Part shown: in pieces, positions 8,304 to 15,851 of the stretch
Layout: each line of letters starts with the position of its first letter
How positions within the stretch are numbered: the first letter of the stretch is position 1
From: Brumimicrobium sp041655765
GTDB taxonomy: Bacteria > Bacteroidota > Bacteroidia > Flavobacteriales_D > Crocinitomicaceae
Reading direction: 5' to 3'
Assembly (NCBI GenBank): GCA_041655765.1
Contig: JBBAEU010000001.1
Span: 124,001 to 188,000 of the forward strand
DNA: 64,000 nucleotides
Made by a program: the position numbers and the translations under genes
Notes under the pieces: generated by a model
Seen by the model: only the letters and a program-made list of their open reading frames with translations
Told to the model about the DNA's origin: nothing
Databases searched by the model: none

Positions 8304-8486
8304 ATGGCAAAGAAAGGAAATAGAGTTCAAGTAATTTTAGAATGTACTGAACATAAGGAGTCTGGTAAACCAGGTACTTCAAGATATATCACAACAAAGA
8401 ATAGAAAAAATACGCCTGAGCGTTTAGAAATTAAAAAATTCAATCCTATTCTTAAAAGAATGACAATTCATAAAGAAATTAAATAG
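8304..8486 (+). CDS. rpmG: 50S ribosomal protein L33
   Basis: A 60-residue L33. The start at 8304 (MAKKGNRVQV) is chosen; a longer in-frame ATG at 8286 adds six residues not found in the family. Only one Cys is present, with no CxxC pairs, so this is the zinc-independent form. TSRYITTKNRKN and the C-terminal KRMTIHKEIK are typical. It lies 6 nt upstream of the DUF4295 gene. Confidence 0.97.
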   Translation: MAKKGNRVQVILECTEHKESGKPGTSRYITTKNRKNTPERLEIKKFNPILKRMTIHKEIK

Positions 8487-8492
8487 TGAGCT

Positions 8493-8648
8493 ATGGCAAA
8501 GAAAGCAAAATCAAAAATTCAAACTGGTGGTGGAAAAGCACACACAAAAGTAATTAGAATGATAAAAAATGAGAAAGGTAGTTATTCTTTCCAAGAAGAA
8601 GTCGTTCTCCATGAAGAAGTAAAAAATTGGTTTGCTAAAAATAAATAA
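8493..8648 (+). CDS. DUF4295 family protein
   Basis: A 51-residue basic protein, MAKKAKSKIQ at the start and NWFAKNK at the end. This small family is found in Bacteroidota directly after rpmG and before ftsY, exactly as here, with 6 nt to rpmG. The length, basic charge and context suggest a ribosome-associated protein, but function is not established. The frame is complete with an ATG start and TAA stop. Confidence 0.92.
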   Translation: MAKKAKSKIQTGGGKAHTKVIRMIKNEKGSYSFQEEVVLHEEVKNWFAKNK

Positions 8649-8675
8649 GCAGATCTTTATTGTATAATTGGAGAT

Positions 8676-8712
8676 AAGCTATCTGCATTTTGTGGATGGC
8701 TTTCTTTTTTTT
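8676..8712 (+). terminator. Terminator or attenuator hairpin just before ftsY
   Basis: AAGCTATC (8676-8683) pairs with GATGGCTT (8695-8702) over eight positions with one G-T pair, followed after one C by eight Ts (8705-8712). It ends only 6 nt before the ftsY ATG. It probably terminates most L28/L33 transcripts and leaves a fraction to read into ftsY. Confidence 0.7.
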
Positions 8713-8718
8713 AATAAT

Positions 8719-9675
8719 ATGGCATTATTTGGTATATTTTCAAAAGATAAAAAGCAATCCTTGAATAAAGGACTTGAAAAAACAAAAGAAAGTTTTTTAT
8801 CAAAACTTACGCGAACAGTTGTCGGTAAGTCTAAAGTTGATGATGAAGTACTCGATGAATTAGAGGAAATCTTAATTACTTCCGATGTTGGTGTTGATAC
8901 AACTTTAAAAATAATTGGAAGAATTGAAGACAGAGTGGCTAAAGATAAATATGTAAATGCTTCTGAACTTCAAACTATCCTTAGAGAAGAAATCGCTGAA
9001 CTACTTGAAGAAAATCATTCAGACACTACGGATTTTAATATTCCAACTCACCCAGACAATAACCCACACGTAATTATGGTAGTTGGTGTTAATGGCGTAG
9101 GAAAAACAACAACAATCGGGAAACTTGCATATCAGTTTAAAAAAATGGGTAAAAAGGTTGTCTTGGGTGCAGCCGATACCTTTCGAGCAGCTGCGGTTGA
9201 CCAATTAATAATTTGGTCAGAAAGAGTAGGTATTCCAATCGTTCAACATGGAATGAATGCAGATCCTGCGGCTGTATCATTTGATGCTGTTCAAGCAGCA
9301 AAAAATCAAGGTGCTGATATTGTGCTGATTGATACAGCTGGTAGATTGCATAATAAGGTGAACTTGATGAATGAACTTACGAAAATCAAACGAGTGATGG
9401 CAAAAGTTATCCCAGATGCACCACACGAAATCCTTTTGGTTTTAGACGGTTCAACTGGTCAAAATGCTTTTGAACAAGCAAAACAATTTGCTGCGGCTAC
9501 AGAAATTAATGCGCTGGCTATAACTAAGTTAGACGGTACAGCAAAAGGTGGAGTGGTAATTGGTATTTCTGACCAAATGAAAATTCCTGTGAAATATATC
9601 GGAGTAGGAGAAAAGATAGAAGATCTTCAAGTATTCAATAGAAAGGAATTTGTTGATTCGCTTTTTGGCGAATAA
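8719..9675 (+). CDS. ftsY: Signal recognition particle receptor FtsY
   Basis: A 318-residue SRP-receptor GTPase that docks ribosome-nascent chain complexes at the membrane. The N domain spans about residues 20-95 and the G domain follows, with P-loop GVNGVGKTT at 123-131, the DTFRAAA insertion loop near 153, DTAGR at 205-209 and TKLDGTAKGG at 269-278. The N-terminus is short (MALFGIFSK), without the long acidic A domain of enterobacteria, as usual in Bacteroidota. The start at 8719 is preferred over 8668, which would place the terminator hairpin inside the coding frame. Confidence 0.97.
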   Translation: MALFGIFSKDKKQSLNKGLEKTKESFLSKLTRTVVGKSKVDDEVLDELEEILITSDVGVDTTLKIIGRIEDRVAKDKYVNASELQTILREEIAELLEENHSDTTDFNIPTHPDNNPHVIMVVGVNGVGKTTTIGKLAYQFKKMGKKVVLGAADTFRAAAVDQLIIWSERVGIPIVQHGMNADPAAVSFDAVQAAKNQGADIVLIDTAGRLHNKVNLMNELTKIKRVMAKVIPDAPHEILLVLDGSTGQNAFEQAKQFAAATEINALAITKLDGTAKGGVVIGISDQMKIPVKYIGVGEKIEDLQVFNRKEFVDSLFGE

Positions 9676-9706
9676 TTTAATTAAATTATTAAAATTAATA
9701 TAAACG

Positions 9707-11056
9707 ATGAAAAAAATAGCTGTATTATTCCTTGCATTTACATTCATAGCGTGTAATAGAAGTCCTGAAAATATATCAGAGATTGATTTAGATAACTTTA
9801 AAGAAAGAATTTCTTTTGCTTTGGGTGCAGATATGGGGTCTAGCCTTTTAAACCTTCCTGATCATGTATTTGAACAGTTTAATAAAAATGAACTGTCAGA
9901 AGGGTTTTACGATTTTTTAACCAACAAAAAAGATGCTGATGACTGTTTAGAAATTTTACAATCTACCATTTCATTTGAAACAGGTGACATGGATACTACA
10001 ACCTATTCAGCCAATGAAATTTCCCGTTGCTACGGAAACTTGTTTGGAGAAATGATGCGTAAAAACTACGAATCAAATGAGGGAATATCTGAAATTGACC
10101 CAAAAATTGTGAAAATAGGATTTATTGCTGCATTGAATGGTGAAGATACAATCATGCCCTTGAATGAACGCCAAACTATGATTATGGATTTTAACAACGA
10201 TTTGATTAAAATCAAAGGTCAGAAATTTATGGATGAAAAAACAGCGTCGTTTATTGATAACATTACAGATGATGGCATTATTTTTATTGAAGAAGAACCA
10301 GGAAATGGCGAGAACTTAAATTTGCAAAATGAATTTAATATGATTTATGTAATTGTGAATCAAAATGGTGATACTGTGATTTCAACGTATCAAAACTTAG
10401 ATTTAACTGAGGAACAAAATACTCAAACAATTAGTATTGACGACGGATTATTTCCTCAGGCTTGGGTCTTAAACAGTTCAAACATGGAAATTGGTGGAAG
10501 ATATACAATCCATAGCGATTATACACAAGGGTTTGGAGAAGATGGCTTAGTTTCACCAAACACACAAAGCTATATGATTAAGCCATACGAATCCATTACA
10601 ATCCATACCAAAGTATTTTCCCAAGGAGAGAAGTTTGGAATGATTAAAGAAAATGGGAAAAAGATTATTGAAGATGCAAAAAAACTTCCAAATACTTATA
10701 CTGACCCTTCAGGATTTATCTTAACAACACTTGAAGAAGGAAAAGGAAAACAAGTCCCTGTTGGTGGCGATGTACAAGCTCATTATATTTTAACTAATTC
10801 CAGTGGCGATATAGTTGAAAATAGTTATATGGGCGCAGCCCAAGGCATGGATGCACCAACTTTCTCATTAAATCAAGTAGTGGAAGGTTGGAGATTGGGA
10901 ATTCCTAAAATGAAAGTAGGCGGAAGATATATCTTGGTTCTTCCTTATAATTTGGCATACGGAGAAAGGGGAAATCGTGGAATAAATCCGTACGAAACAT
11001 TAACTTTTGAAATTGAAATTTTAAGGGCTGGAGAACCTGGAAGTTTGACTAATTAA
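9707..11056 (+). CDS. Multidomain FKBP-type peptidyl-prolyl isomerase lipoprotein
   Basis: A 449-residue lipoprotein (signal ending FIACNRS). Two stretches near residues 34-80 and 105-160 share the pattern IS..-G...G...-GF..-L seen in FKBP_N dimerisation domains. They are followed by two FKBP-like beta folds, about 205-305 and 345-442. The second is a good FKBP with EGWRLGIPKMKVGGRYILVLP and LAYGERG. The first is degenerate but keeps the QAWVLNSSNMEIGGRY counterpart. It should assist folding of periplasmic or surface proteins. It lies 31 nt after ftsY and 6 nt before the next gene, so it may be co-transcribed with both. Confidence 0.88.
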   Translation: MKKIAVLFLAFTFIACNRSPENISEIDLDNFKERISFALGADMGSSLLNLPDHVFEQFNKNELSEGFYDFLTNKKDADDCLEILQSTISFETGDMDTTTYSANEISRCYGNLFGEMMRKNYESNEGISEIDPKIVKIGFIAALNGEDTIMPLNERQTMIMDFNNDLIKIKGQKFMDEKTASFIDNITDDGIIFIEEEPGNGENLNLQNEFNMIYVIVNQNGDTVISTYQNLDLTEEQNTQTISIDDGLFPQAWVLNSSNMEIGGRYTIHSDYTQGFGEDGLVSPNTQSYMIKPYESITIHTKVFSQGEKFGMIKENGKKIIEDAKKLPNTYTDPSGFILTTLEEGKGKQVPVGGDVQAHYILTNSSGDIVENSYMGAAQGMDAPTFSLNQVVEGWRLGIPKMKVGGRYILVLPYNLAYGERGNRGINPYETLTFEIEILRAGEPGSLTN

Positions 11057-11062
11057 TCTCAA

Positions 11063-11989
11063 TTGGATACGAATAAATCTTTGATAGAAAAAGTTCATTT
11101 CCAAATTAATGGGAATGAACTTTTTTCTTTTCATGTCAAAAGAGATGATTTAATTGACCCAATTATTTCTGGAAACAAATGGAGAAAGCTAGAATACCAT
11201 GTTCTTGAAGCTCAACACAGACAAAAATCGGGTATTTTAACTTTTGGAGGTGCATTTTCCAATCATCTAATCGCTACAGCTAAAGCTTGTCAAATTGCAG
11301 GATTACAATCTATTGGATTTGTAAGAGGAAGTGAACTGTCACCCGAAAGTAATGAAACCTTAAGGGCTTGTTCGGATTTTGGGATGGAACTGATTTTTGT
11401 CTCTCGGGATGAATATAGATTAAAAGATGAACCTTTTTATAGAAACGAATTGGCTTTAAAATTTCCCACCTTCTATGTCGTACCAGAAGGAGGAAAAGGC
11501 TATCAAGGAATAATTGGTTGCCAAAAAATATTAAAAGAAACCGCCAACAATTACGACAATGTGTATTTAGCTGCGGGAACTGGAACGACAGCTACTGGAG
11601 TTGTATTAAGCGCCAATCCAAATACTCAAATCCACGTGGTTTCGGCGTTGAAAGGCGAATTCATGTCAAAAAATGTACAAAATTTTCTTTATAAATCTCT
11701 ATTTGATGAAGAGTTGGTAGAGGATTATTTGAGCCGAATGATTTTCATTGATGATAAACGATTTGGAGGATTTGGTAAGGTTAACGACGTTTTAATTAAT
11801 TTTATCAATGAGGTTTATCGTACCACCAGATTAAAATTAGACCCAATTTACACAGGAAAAGCATTTTATCAGCTTATTGAAGATTATAAATCGGGAATTG
11901 TAAAATCGTCAGACAAAATATTGTTTATTCATACAGGTGGATTGCAAGGTGCAAATTCATGGAAAGATAAATTGGATTATTTTAAATAA
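11063..11989 (+). CDS. PLP-dependent ACC deaminase / D-cysteine desulfhydrase family enzyme
   Basis: A 308-residue fold-type II PLP enzyme. The Schiff-base lysine lies in SGNKWRKLEYH near residue 37. The phosphate-binding Gly-rich loop AAGTGTTATG is near residue 170 and the C-terminal FIHTGGLQG is present. The family includes ACC deaminase and D-cysteine desulfhydrase, and the sequence does not settle which reaction applies. The start is a TTG at 11063, since no Met codon lies near the N-terminus. It sits 6 nt after the FKBP gene, suggesting co-transcription. Confidence 0.85.
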   Translation: MDTNKSLIEKVHFQINGNELFSFHVKRDDLIDPIISGNKWRKLEYHVLEAQHRQKSGILTFGGAFSNHLIATAKACQIAGLQSIGFVRGSELSPESNETLRACSDFGMELIFVSRDEYRLKDEPFYRNELALKFPTFYVVPEGGKGYQGIIGCQKILKETANNYDNVYLAAGTGTTATGVVLSANPNTQIHVVSALKGEFMSKNVQNFLYKSLFDEELVEDYLSRMIFIDDKRFGGFGKVNDVLINFINEVYRTTRLKLDPIYTGKAFYQLIEDYKSGIVKSSDKILFIHTGGLQGANSWKDKLDYFK

Positions 11990-12009
11990 TCTAGTAATCT
12001 AGCGTAAAA

Positions 12010-12675
12010 TCACCATTTTATTTCTTGCATTCCAAGACTTCTTAAAATTGAATTACACTTTGAGAAGTGTTTGTTTCCAAACCAATAACCACGATTGGCA
12101 CTAAGTGGAGAGGGGTGACCTGATGATAAAATATGATGTTTAGATTTATCGATTAATTTGGCTTTTCCTTTTGCAAAACCACCCCAAAGGAAGAAAATAA
12201 TGTTTTCTTTTTCATTAGAAATTATTTTGATGACATTATCTGTAAATGTTTCCCAACCTTTTTTTTGGTGACTTCCTGCCAGATTTTCGCGAACGGTCAA
12301 TGTTGCATTTAGCAATAAAACACCTTGATTTGCCCATCTAAATAAATCTCCGTTTTCGGGAATGGATTGGTTCAAATCTTCTTTGATTTCTTTAAAAATA
12401 TTAACCAAAGAAGGAGGGAAGGGCACGCCTTTATTTACAGAAAAACACAATCCATTCGCCTGGTTTTTACCATGATAAGGGTCTTGACCGATAATGACGA
12501 CTTTGAGTTTATCCCAAGGACAAGCATCAAATGCTGAAAAAATATCTTTACCAGAAGGATAACACTGATAAAGTTGATACTCATGCTTGACGAATTTTGT
12601 CAAATCATGGAAATATTCTTTCCTAAACTCACCTTCAAGCCGATTTTTCCATGAAGGATTAATTTTTACGTCCAT
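12010..12675 (-). CDS. ung: Uracil-DNA glycosylase, family 1
   Basis: A 221-residue enzyme that removes uracil from DNA as the first step of base excision repair. Motifs in order: the water-activating loop GQDPYHG, the uracil-stacking Phe in GLCFSV, PPSLVNIF, LLLNATLTVR with the specificity Asn, and HPSPLSA with the catalytic His. All key residues are present and the length is typical. It converges with the PLP enzyme gene. Confidence 0.97.
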   Translation of the reverse strand: MDVKINPSWKNRLEGEFRKEYFHDLTKFVKHEYQLYQCYPSGKDIFSAFDACPWDKLKVVIIGQDPYHGKNQANGLCFSVNKGVPFPPSLVNIFKEIKEDLNQSIPENGDLFRWANQGVLLLNATLTVRENLAGSHQKKGWETFTDNVIKIISNEKENIIFFLWGGFAKGKAKLIDKSKHHILSSGHPSPLSANRGYWFGNKHFSKCNSILRSLGMQEIKW

Positions 12676-12782
12676 AATGACGAAGTTAAAAATAAATCAT
12701 TTGTATTCCATAAAAACGTCCTCGTTTATTGATGAAATTTTATTAAATTAAACCTTTAAACTTGGATGAAAATAGAGTATCT

Positions 12783-12980
12783 ATGACAATAAAGAAAAAA
12801 ATAATAATTCTTATAATTATAACCCTCTCATTTGTTGTGTTTTATGAATTGGTAGTTGGCACCAGGGATGTTATGGCTGATGGGGTTTCAGCTGTGCTCG
12901 GATTGTTCTTTTTAGTGGTACTCCTACTCACATTTAACTATTTATTTAAGAAAAAACCGCCAAAACAAGGTAATAATTAA
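12783..12980 (+). CDS. Small two-helix membrane protein, unknown
   Basis: A 65-residue protein with two hydrophobic helices (about residues 8-22 and 37-55) and a basic C-terminus (KKKPPKQ). The ATG at 12783 is preferred; a TTG at 12762 would add seven polar residues. I recognise no family. It lies 60 nt upstream of the rhomboid protease gene on the same strand. Confidence 0.5.
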   Translation: MTIKKKIIILIIITLSFVVFYELVVGTRDVMADGVSAVLGLFFLVVLLLTFNYLFKKKPPKQGNN

Positions 12981-13040
12981 ATAAAATTTTTAAATTTAAG
13001 CTAGTTTAATTCATAATAAACCAGAATAAAGCCAAACTTC

Positions 13041-13670
13041 ATGATGATAAGTCATTTTCCTGTTACTTTTATCATTATCGTTTTAACGGTTCTGATTTCA
13101 CTGCGTGCTTTTAAGGACAATGATTTAAAGTATAAAATGATTTTTTATCCATACAAAGTAAATCACGAAAAAGAATTATACAGAATAGGAACACATATTC
13201 TGATTCATGCAGACACAATGCATTTAATATTTAACATGTTTGTGTTGTTTTCTTTCGGTCGATCTTTGGAATTTATTTTCAGAGATTATTTTGGACCTGG
13301 AATGGGAAGTGTTCATTTCTTTGTTCTATACGCTTTGGGTGGAATTGCTGCGTCAATATGGCCGTTTTTAAGAAATAAAAATAATCCAAACTATATGAGT
13401 CTTGGTGCGTCTGGAGCGGTATCAGCTGTATTGTTTGCCTCGATTCTATGGATGCCAGAAGGTGGAATTTATTTACTTTTTATACCCTTTGAAATTCCTG
13501 CATGGTTGTTTGGGATTCTATACCTCGCATTTGAATTTTATATGAGCAGAAGAGGGAGCTCTGGTGTCGCTCATGACGCTCACTTTGGCGGTGCTATCTT
13601 CGGAATTTTATATGTCCTTTTTATAAATTTTAAAAAAGCTCCCGAATTTATTAATTATATAATAGGCTAA
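13041..13670 (+). CDS. Rhomboid-family intramembrane serine protease
   Basis: A 209-residue polytopic membrane protein of about six helices. The catalytic dyad is visible as Ser124 in GASGAV and His181 in AHDAHFGG, and the HILIHADTMHLIFNM segment provides the conserved histidines and Asn of helix 2. It should cleave transmembrane substrates in the inner membrane; the substrates are not known. It lies 3 nt before the class IV aminotransferase gene, so the two are probably co-transcribed. Confidence 0.93.
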   Translation: MMISHFPVTFIIIVLTVLISLRAFKDNDLKYKMIFYPYKVNHEKELYRIGTHILIHADTMHLIFNMFVLFSFGRSLEFIFRDYFGPGMGSVHFFVLYALGGIAASIWPFLRNKNNPNYMSLGASGAVSAVLFASILWMPEGGIYLLFIPFEIPAWLFGILYLAFEFYMSRRGSSGVAHDAHFGGAIFGILYVLFINFKKAPEFINYIIG

Positions 13671-13673
13671 ATT

Positions 13674-14525
13674 ATGGAAACGATATACGTAAATAATAAT
13701 GGCAATGTCCTTGAAAATAAAGGCTATGTTCTTGAGGCAGGTAATCGCGGTCACCTATATGGCGACGGACTTTTCGAAACGATTAGGGTGGTTAATGGAA
13801 AACCTGTAAATGTAGATGTGCATATTTCAAGACTTTTAGATGGAATGAGTGCTTTAAAAATGAGGATCCCAACATACTTAACTAAAGAATTTTTCCAAGA
13901 AAAGTTTAATGAGTTAATTAAGAAATCTAAAATAAAACATGGTGCTAAAATCAGGTTGTCGATTGATAGGGTTTCTGGAGGTACATTTCAACCCTCGACG
14001 AATGAAGTAACTTATTTTATAGAAATTTATCCGCTTTCAAACAATCTTTTTACTTTAAATCAAAAAGGACTTGAAGTAGATTTATATAATACAATTAAAA
14101 AAGATAAGATTAATATTTCCAATTTCAAAACCAAGAGTGCACTCTTAAATGTTATGGCGTCCATTGAAGCAAAAGAAAAAGGGTTAGACAGTATGTTGCT
14201 TACATGTAGAAATGGATATGTAATAGAAGGAATAAGTTCAAATTTATTTATTACAAGCAATAGCGTACTCTATACACCTGGTATAGACGAAGGTTGTGTT
14301 GGAGGAACAATGAGGATGAAGGTCATTAATCTTGCCATTGAAAATAATTTGCGTGTATATGAATCTTCCATTACTCCACAACATTTGTTGATGGCAGATG
14401 AAGTGTTTTTAACCAATGCGATTGTCGGAATTCAATGGGTAAGTGGTTTTAGAACAAAACGTTACACAAATACCATTTCAGCAAGATTACTTTCCCTTTT
14501 GAATCAGTCTCTTATTTCTGAGTAG
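13674..14525 (+). CDS. Class IV aminotransferase (aminodeoxychorismate lyase / D-amino acid type)
   Basis: A 283-residue fold-type IV PLP enzyme. The N-terminal GDGLFETIRV, the PLP lysine in SNFKTKSALLNV and the EGISSNLF and TPGIDEGCVGGTMR segments identify the family. Members include 4-amino-4-deoxychorismate lyase (PabC), branched-chain and D-alanine aminotransferases; the GDGLFETI form and the length favour a PabC-like role in folate synthesis, but this is not certain. It follows the rhomboid gene by 3 nt. Confidence 0.85.
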   Translation: METIYVNNNGNVLENKGYVLEAGNRGHLYGDGLFETIRVVNGKPVNVDVHISRLLDGMSALKMRIPTYLTKEFFQEKFNELIKKSKIKHGAKIRLSIDRVSGGTFQPSTNEVTYFIEIYPLSNNLFTLNQKGLEVDLYNTIKKDKINISNFKTKSALLNVMASIEAKEKGLDSMLLTCRNGYVIEGISSNLFITSNSVLYTPGIDEGCVGGTMRMKVINLAIENNLRVYESSITPQHLLMADEVFLTNAIVGIQWVSGFRTKRYTNTISARLLSLLNQSLISE

Positions 14526-14622
14526 GGCATTACTTTATTCATTACATCGAGCAAAAACTGATGTTGTTATTTACATTCCCAAAAAAAATGTAACATCCGA
14601 AAAAAACACGAAGCAAATCAAA

Positions 14623-15678
14623 TTATTCCGAAGCAGGAACACCTCCTTTTTTTCTCCAAGTATTAATATTTGTCCTGAAAGTAATCATGTTGTGATATCC
14701 TGCACTTGAAAAAGCTGAGAATCCATAGTCAACAGCAAATCTTTTTAAACTTAGTCCTACACCAAATGAAAAACCACCAATTCCAGGTCTGTTTGCTACC
14801 AACATTTCCTTTCTTCGGTTATAATCGAAACCTAATCGCAAAGAAAAAACATTTGCAATTTTAGATTCAACTTGGAAGATAAAATGGCGTCCTAATTTTT
14901 CTATAAATTTTGCGCCATCCAATGGCATCGATTCTCCCGTTAAAGGATCTATTTTTGGCTTTTGATTGGGGTCGAAATAAGTTAAATCCCACTTATTCAA
15001 ATGATGATAAATAATAGAAAATCGAAAAGGAGCATGGCTTAGCTTATGGGAAATACCCAACATTACATTAATCGGTAGGGGTGAGCGAACTCCTTTTCTG
15101 TATGGCTTAATTTCTGTCCCGATATTTCTAACAACTGCTGAAATAATAGTATTTTTGTCAAGCGTTTTATATGTTCCTGCTAAATCAAGGGAGATTCCAA
15201 AAGAACTATATGTTTCAAGTTGCGACCAGATAAAATTAAAAGCTCCACCAATCGAAATGTGAGGATTCAATTCCCTGCCCAAACTTGCTCCCAAAGCAAA
15301 ATCTCCAGCTGTAAAACTCCCCAATCTTTCTCCTGTCTCGTCCATTCTATCCATTTTTCCATAAGACAAATAACGGAGATGAATAGCGCCTGTTCCAAGG
15401 TTTTTAATATCGTGGCCATATACAAACATCCCGTGATAAATTCCTCCAGCCAATAAAGATTGATTGGCAGCTATTGAATGACTCATCGTTGTGTTTAATA
15501 CCGCAGGATTTAAAACGCCGAGATTAATATCATCATCATACACAGTAATCAAATCATTTCCGATTCCTCCAGCACGTGCATTTTGTGTTAAATTTAAAAA
15601 TGGATAAGCAGATTTACCTCCAGTTTGACCAAGAGATAAGAATGGAAAGAAGACCGAAAATATGATAAGTTTCTTCAT
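14623..15678 (-). CDS. porQ: Type IX secretion system protein PorQ
   Basis: A 351-residue outer-membrane beta-barrel of the PorV/PorQ (FadL-like) group. The ATG at 15678 gives a normal signal peptide (MKKLIIF... FLSLGQ); the frame to 15759 adds an unlikely basic extension. Diagnostic features are the early GGKSAYPFLNLTQNARAGGIG stretch, the NPAVLN segment and a barrel that ends FGVGLSLKRFAVDYGFSAFS. PorQ helps attach type IX cargo at the cell surface. Two cargo-like proteins lie in this window at 45415 and 62229. A promoter is predicted at 15697-15729. Confidence 0.9.
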   Translation of the reverse strand: MKKLIIFSVFFPFLSLGQTGGKSAYPFLNLTQNARAGGIGNDLITVYDDDINLGVLNPAVLNTTMSHSIAANQSLLAGGIYHGMFVYGHDIKNLGTGAIHLRYLSYGKMDRMDETGERLGSFTAGDFALGASLGRELNPHISIGGAFNFIWSQLETYSSFGISLDLAGTYKTLDKNTIISAVVRNIGTEIKPYRKGVRSPLPINVMLGISHKLSHAPFRFSIIYHHLNKWDLTYFDPNQKPKIDPLTGESMPLDGAKFIEKLGRHFIFQVESKIANVFSLRLGFDYNRRKEMLVANRPGIGGFSFGVGLSLKRFAVDYGFSAFSSAGYHNMITFRTNINTWRKKGGVPASE

Positions 15679-15696
15679 TTGATTGTAATCAACGCT

Positions 15697-15729
15697 CAAA
15701 ATTAAAAAAAATTGTAAATTTTGATTCAA
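15697..15729 (-). promoter_or_regulatory. porQ promoter, TTG-N22-TAATTTTG
   Basis: Read on the minus strand: TTG at 15729-15727 and TAATTTTG at 15704-15697, 18 nt before the porQ ATG. The spacing lies within the reported 17-23 nt range. Confidence 0.5.
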
Positions 15730-15838
15730 TTTAAAGAAGCATGATTTTTTTTTACTCAATCAAGAAAGGAAGTTTTTAAAAGTAAGAAAGATACATCTTA
15801 ACTTTTCAACAATCTACTGCTCAACCCAAAATTCTCAT

Positions 15839-15846
15839 TACATTTG
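15839..15846 (+). promoter_or_regulatory. -7 box TACATTTG, 5 nt before priA start
   Basis: Exact TAnnTTTG, separated by five bases from the priA GTG at 15852. Transcription starting a few bases after the box would give an mRNA with almost no leader. No TTG is seen at -33. Confidence 0.45.
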
Positions 15847-15851
15847 TATTA

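Noticed and set aside
9671..9690. Perfect 20-bp AT-only palindrome at the end of ftsY
   Set aside because: Made solely of A and T; one or two such palindromes are expected by chance in AT-rich DNA of this length.
14560..14605. TTACATT/AATGTAA inverted repeat between the class IV aminotransferase and porQ
   Set aside because: Seven AT-rich pairs with no T-tract on either strand; not distinguishable from chance.
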